From the NCBI GenBank assembly GCA_025455225.1, contig JALOMY010000098.1:1-8894 (forward strand): DNA of 8,894 nucleotides. The letters run 5' to 3'. The position numbers and the translations under genes were made by a program. Source of the stretch: Cyclobacteriaceae bacterium. Lineage in GTDB: Bacteria; Bacteroidota; Bacteroidia; Cytophagales; Cyclobacteriaceae. The notes under the pieces were generated by a model. The model was not told the origin of the DNA. It saw nothing but the letters and a program-made list of their open reading frames with translations, and ran no database searches. Shown one piece after another: positions 7,569 through 8,894 of this stretch; positions within the stretch are counted from its first letter, which is position 1, and every line of letters starts with the position of its first letter.

Positions 7569-7823
7569 TCAGTTGCTGGTCAAATTAACAACCTCGATTC
7601 CTTTAATTTCAGGAACCGCTTTTCGTATGGCTTCTTCAACTCCGGCTCTAAAAGTCATAGTTGACATTGGGCAATTGCCGCATGCACCCAGGAATTCGAG
7701 TTTAACCACATGGTCCTCCGTAATTTGTTGTATGCGTACATTACCTCCATCGGCTTCCAGGTAGGGGCGAATGGAATCCAAAGAGTCTTCAATGCGTTGG
7801 GTAAGGTCTGTAAGGGTATTCAT
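7569..7823 (-). CDS. NifU C-terminal-domain (Nfu-type) iron-sulfur cluster carrier protein
   Basis: This small cytoplasmic protein of 84 residues consists almost entirely of the NifU C-terminal (Nfu) domain. The conserved opening IRPYLEADGGNVRI is at about 18-31, and the cluster-binding CGNC at 48-51 is followed by PMSTMTFRAGVEEAIR. The two cysteines, shared across a dimer in this family, hold a [4Fe-4S] cluster for transfer to target enzymes. It has neither the N-terminal A-type domain of E. coli NfuA nor the IscU-like scaffold of full NifU, so it is the minimal stand-alone form. The ATG at 7823 overlaps the mrp stop by one base (TGATG). A GTG one codon upstream is possible but less likely. 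The tight junction with mrp points to one transcript and a joint role in cluster delivery. Confidence 0.93.
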   Translation of the reverse strand: MNTLTDLTQRIEDSLDSIRPYLEADGGNVRIQQITEDHVVKLEFLGACGNCPMSTMTFRAGVEEAIRKAVPEIKGIEVVNLTSN

Positions 7824-8894
7824 CACGTATTCAGTTCAACTCGTTTTGTTTCTACTAAGTTAGCATTTCTTATAGCAATTTGCCGTGCAAGTGATTTTGC
7901 CAACTCGCGAAAAGCAAGTGCAGATGGCCCTTCTTTCATTACGGCCGGTAAACCTGAATCACCGCTTTCCCGTATGGATTGTACCAATGGAATCTGGCCG
8001 AGAAGTGGAACACCGTATTTTTCGGATAAGTTCTTGCCTCCGTCTTTTCCAAAAATGTAATACTTATTGTCGGGTAATTCTTCCGGAGTGAAGTAGGCCA
8101 TGTTTTCAATAATACCTAAAACCGGAACATTAATCTGGGGCTGGCGGAACATCGCTAATCCTTTATTAGCATCGGCCAATGCCACTTTTTGAGGAGTGGT
8201 GACAATAACAGCTCCGGTTACCGGAACGGTTTGAACCAGGGTAAGATGAATGTCGCTTGTACCTGGGGGTAAATCAATAAGAAGGTAATCCAATTCGCCC
8301 CATATCGTATCGCTGAAAAACTGTTTTAAAGCAGCACTCGCCATGGGGCCCCGCCATACAACAGCACTGTCAGGGGGAGCAAGAAAGCCAATGGACATAA
8401 GTTTCACACCATATTGCTCCAGCGGTATAATCATATTCTTTCCATCCACTTCGCGCACTTCAGGTTGCTCGAATTCACAATTGAACATGGTGGGGATTGA
8501 GGGTCCATAAATATCAGCGTCAATCAACCCAACTTTCGCACCGGTTTGCGCCAAAGCAACAGCCAGGTTACTAGTTACTGTAGATTTACCCACTCCTCCT
8601 TTTCCGGAGGCAATTGCTATGATGTTTTTAACCTTTGGCAACAAGGGCGCCTGGTCGCGTGCACTGGTAACTGAAGACGTAATGTTAATATGGATGGGTA
8701 AGGCATTTCCCACCACAGATTCTACTGCTTCCATGCAATCCTGCCGGATTTGTTCTTTCAGCGGGCAGGCCGGGGTTGTCAGCACTACGGTAAAGGCTAT
8801 TTCTTTATCCGTAACGGCAAGATCACGAATCATCCCCAGGCTTACCAGGTCACGTTTTAAATCCGGATCCTGCACTGTGGCAAGGGCTTTTAAG
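7823..8894 (-). CDS. mrp: Mrp/ApbC (NBP35) family P-loop ATPase, iron-sulfur cluster carrier (5' end outside window)
   Basis: A cytoplasmic ATPase of the Mrp/NBP35 group, with 356 residues visible. The frame stays open to the window edge, and the upstream codons (LKALAT before VQDPDLKRDL) match the usual N-terminus, so the GTG at 8875 is an internal Val and only about a dozen residues are missing. The N-terminal MIP18/DUF59 domain (about the first 75 visible residues) includes TPACPLK. The ATPase domain has the deviant Walker A GKGGVGKST (nt 8605-8579), DADIYGPSIPTMF as switch I, and LIDLPPGTSDIHLTL as Walker B. IIENMAYF and FGKDGGKNLSEKYGVPLLGQIPL follow. The family is known for cluster transfer and, in some species, replacement of other scaffolds. 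The CxxC expected after ENMxYF is absent: the segment reads TPEELPDN (nt 8086-8063), which I believe is usual in Bacteroidota. It overlaps the NifU-like gene by one base. Confidence 0.95.
   Translation of the reverse strand, partial: LKALATVQDPDLKRDLVSLGMIRDLAVTDKEIAFTVVLTTPACPLKEQIRQDCMEAVESVVGNALPIHINITSSVTSARDQAPLLPKVKNIIAIASGKGGVGKSTVTSNLAVALAQTGAKVGLIDADIYGPSIPTMFNCEFEQPEVREVDGKNMIIPLEQYGVKLMSIGFLAPPDSAVVWRGPMASAALKQFFSDTIWGELDYLLIDLPPGTSDIHLTLVQTVPVTGAVIVTTPQKVALADANKGLAMFRQPQINVPVLGIIENMAYFTPEELPDNKYYIFGKDGGKNLSEKYGVPLLGQIPLVQSIRESGDSGLPAVMKEGPSALAFRELAKSLARQIAIRNANLVETKRVELNT

Noticed and set aside
7573..8091. Three + strand frames opposite the NifU-like and mrp genes
   Set aside because: Both - strand genes carry diagnostic motifs throughout, and the + frames have no support.

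Overview
The window reads as ordinary chromosome of a Bacteroidota bacterium, most likely of the Cytophagales or a related order. The main evidence is two secreted proteins with type IX secretion system (T9SS) C-terminal sorting domains, which are restricted to this phylum. Further support comes from a PASTA protein without a kinase next to ddl, an Mrp ATPase without the CxxC motif, and TAnnTTTG-like promoter boxes with weak Shine-Dalgarno signals. No mobile element, CRISPR array, rRNA or tRNA is visible, and coding density is very high.

Layout. Two genes lie on the + strand at the left. The first is the C-terminal part of a HAD-superfamily hydrolase, cut by the window edge. It overlaps by 4 nt (ATGA) a membrane-embedded site-2-type zinc protease of family M50. 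After a 22-nt convergent gap, everything to the right edge is on the - strand. In transcription order (right to left) this is mrp (5' end cut by the window edge), a stand-alone NifU C-terminal-domain protein, a secreted M43 metalloprotease, ddl, a membrane-anchored three-PASTA protein, and a second T9SS-exported protein of unknown function.

Grouping. The - strand falls into three likely transcription units or sub-operons. (a) mrp and the NifU-like gene share a TGATG junction and form an iron-sulfur cluster carrier pair. (b) The M43 protease has small gaps on both sides (83 nt before, 75 nt after) and a TATCTTTG box just upstream, so it probably has its own promoter. (c) ddl, the PASTA gene and the T9SS cargo gene are spaced by 24 and 6 nt and probably co-transcribed. 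This third unit links synthesis of the D-Ala-D-Ala stem-peptide terminus with a periplasm-facing PASTA protein that may bind peptidoglycan, and with an exported surface protein.

I do not see a clearly new system. The items most worth a second look are the ddl-PASTA-T9SS unit, the Mrp protein without the expected cluster-binding cysteines, the start and promoter arrangement of the M43 gene, and an A9 tract at the start of ddl.
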